Assembly: GCA_041572275.1 (NCBI GenBank)
Contig: JBFFSQ010000190.1
Span: 1-5,736 of the forward strand
DNA: 5,736 bases
Source of the DNA: JBFFSQ01 sp041572275
Lineage (GTDB): Bacteria; Pseudomonadota; Gammaproteobacteria; SZUA-229
Direction: 5' to 3'
This document shows positions 4,497-5,736 of the stretch, piece by piece. The translations under genes were made by a program, and so were the position numbers. The first letter of the stretch is position 1; every line of letters starts with the position of its first letter. The notes below the pieces were generated by a model. The model made no database searches and was not told the origin of the DNA. It worked only from the letters and a program-made list of their open reading frames with translations.

Positions 4497-5736
4497 TTCA
4501 TCATCCACTTTTTTTGATAGAGTCGACAACTGGCTTAATCAGTATCAGCTAAATATGCAATTGACTGAACTGGGGAGTGTCGTATCGATTGGGGATGGCA
4601 TTGCCTGGGTCAGCGGATTACCAACCGCAACCATGGACGAAATTTTATTATTTGAAGATGGTAGTCATGGACTGATCTTTGAACTTACTGATGATCTCAT
4701 TGGCGTAGTATTACTACATGAAAAACCTACACTAACTTCAGGCATGAGCGTGTATCGCTCACAACATACCATTAACATTCCGGTTGGCGATGCCCTGTTA
4801 GGGCGAGTGATTGATCCTTTAGGCCTACCCCTGGATGGTGACACCGCACCTGAAGCTATAGTTAGACAACCACTGGAACACTTATCACCTGCTATTGTAG
4901 TTCGTGACTATGTAAATAAGCCCCTGTACACCGGCAATAAGATCATTGACACTCTGATACCTATTGGCAAGGGACAACGCCAATTGATCGTTGGGGATAG
5001 AGGATTAGGACGCAGTGCACTTGCTCTGGATACGGTTATTAACCAGAAAAACAAATCCGTTTATTGTGTATATGTACTTATTGGTCAGAAACGCTCGACT
5101 GTAGTAAACACAATTGATCTACTCCGAAAGCATGGAGCACTGAGTTACACAACCGTTGTCGTTGCAGAAGCCAGTTCATTACCCGGGCTACAACATCTTG
5201 CGCCCTTCGCCGGATGCGCAATTGCTGAATTCTGGATGCAGCAGGGGCACGATACCCTCATTGTTTATGATGACCTCTCCACCCATGCGAAAACTTATCG
5301 TGAGCTGTCATTATTATTACGTCGTCCGCCGGGTCGTGAAGCCTATCCAGGTGATATCTTTTATGTCCATGCACGCTTATTAGAGAGAGCCACCTGCCTT
5401 AATGCCATGCATGGTGGTGGCAGCATGACGGCTTTACCTATTATTGAAACCCAACAAGGCGAAATAGCGGCTTATATCCCAACTAACCTAATATCCATTA
5501 CCGATGGTCAAATCTATCTAAATCGTGACATGTTCGTTGCTGGTTTTCGCCCGGCTATTGATATCGCACGATCTGTATCGCGTATTGGCGGGCGGGCACA
5601 ACATCCACGAATAAAAGCAGAAGCCGGACGCATCAAACTGGAATATTTACAGTTCCTGGAACTGGAAGTTTTCACTCGCTTTGGTGCAAGACTGGAAGCC
5701 ACCATGGAAGCCACCATAGAACATGGAAAAATATTA
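4477..5736 (+). CDS. atpA: N-ATPase F1 subunit alpha, 3' end outside the window
   Basis: Alpha is the non-catalytic F1 subunit that alternates with beta and supplies the arginine finger. The frame is open from ATG 4477 to the window end, giving 420 residues of an expected 500 or so; the C-terminal helical domain is cut. In order: an amphipathic N-terminal helix (11-25), the beta-barrel domain (about 28-97) and the nucleotide domain (about 98-375). The Walker B aspartates VYDD (D265, D266) and the arginine finger in SVSRIGG (R369) are intact. The P-loop is not: it reads GDRGLGRS (173-180) instead of the usual GDRQTGKT, so Walker lysine is R179 and threonine is S180. The non-catalytic nucleotide site may therefore be weak or empty. 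The start lies 20 nt inside atpF, with a GGAA-like site at 4466-4469, implying coupled translation. An in-frame ATG at 4555 would remove the N-terminal helix and is less likely. AtpG (gamma) should follow. Confidence 0.96.
   Translation, partial: MTPSSANSSSTFFDRVDNWLNQYQLNMQLTELGSVVSIGDGIAWVSGLPTATMDEILLFEDGSHGLIFELTDDLIGVVLLHEKPTLTSGMSVYRSQHTINIPVGDALLGRVIDPLGLPLDGDTAPEAIVRQPLEHLSPAIVVRDYVNKPLYTGNKIIDTLIPIGKGQRQLIVGDRGLGRSALALDTVINQKNKSVYCVYVLIGQKRSTVVNTIDLLRKHGALSYTTVVVAEASSLPGLQHLAPFAGCAIAEFWMQQGHDTLIVYDDLSTHAKTYRELSLLLRRPPGREAYPGDIFYVHARLLERATCLNAMHGGGSMTALPIIETQQGEIAAYIPTNLISITDGQIYLNRDMFVAGFRPAIDIARSVSRIGGRAQHPRIKAEAGRIKLEYLQFLELEVFTRFGARLEATMEATIEHGKIL

Noticed and set aside
5694..5717. 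Perfect 12-bp tandem repeat (GGAAGCCACCAT twice) near the end of the atpA segment, suggesting a small duplication.
   Set aside because: Aligned with E. coli alpha (from the Phe before the helix to the His-Gly), the segment has the same number of residues, so nothing was inserted; the repeat is probably coincidental.

Overview
The window holds one tRNA gene followed by most of an operon for a second-type rotary ATPase, the N-ATPase (also called the alternate F1Fo ATPase). All supported genes lie on the + strand. The host looks like a gammaproteobacterium of moderate G+C. The tRNA-Leu closely resembles the Escherichia coli one, encodes its own CCA end, and has a sigma70 promoter with a G+C-rich discriminator. 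The genome of origin cannot be fixed from this window. From published work on the family, N-ATPase operons spread by lateral transfer and occur mainly in marine, halotolerant and some pathogenic bacteria and in Methanosarcina, usually beside a housekeeping F-type ATP synthase.

Layout. Positions 1-105 hold no gene I can support. A promoter at 106-134 drives tRNA-Leu(CAG) at 174-260. Positions 261-677 are an A+T-rich spacer with no gene. It carries inverted and direct repeats, including a cluster of GATTAA-type half sites just after the tRNA, an 8-bp hairpin at 390-410 and a 12-bp palindrome at 574-585, but no clear sigma70 promoter. The operon then runs atpD (beta), atpC (epsilon), atpQ (AtpI-like), atpB (a), atpE (c), atpF (b) and atpA (alpha, cut by the window end). 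The genes are packed tightly, with overlaps at D/C, B/E and F/A, so they are probably co-transcribed and translationally coupled. The gamma gene (atpG) is expected just past the right edge.

How the genes work together. Alpha and beta form the catalytic head, epsilon joins the rotor stalk with gamma, the c subunits form the rotor ring, a carries the ion half-channels, and b is the outer stalk. There is no separate delta gene. Instead, the b subunit ends in a domain resembling the C-terminal part of delta, which can explain how the stalk grips the head. AtpQ is a small two-helix membrane protein, probably an assembly factor.

What departs from the usual N-ATPase: (1) the canonical order is atpDCQRBEFAG, but atpR is missing between atpQ and atpB; (2) the c subunit has methionine (M30) where Na+-type c subunits carry Gln or Glu on the first helix; (3) the glycine motif of that helix is largely replaced by bulkier residues; (4) the alpha P-loop is degenerate, reading GDRGLGRS instead of the usual GDRQTGKT-type motif, so the Walker lysine is replaced by arginine. 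Together these suggest a divergent N-ATPase branch with altered ion specificity, ring size or nucleotide regulation. That reading is inference.
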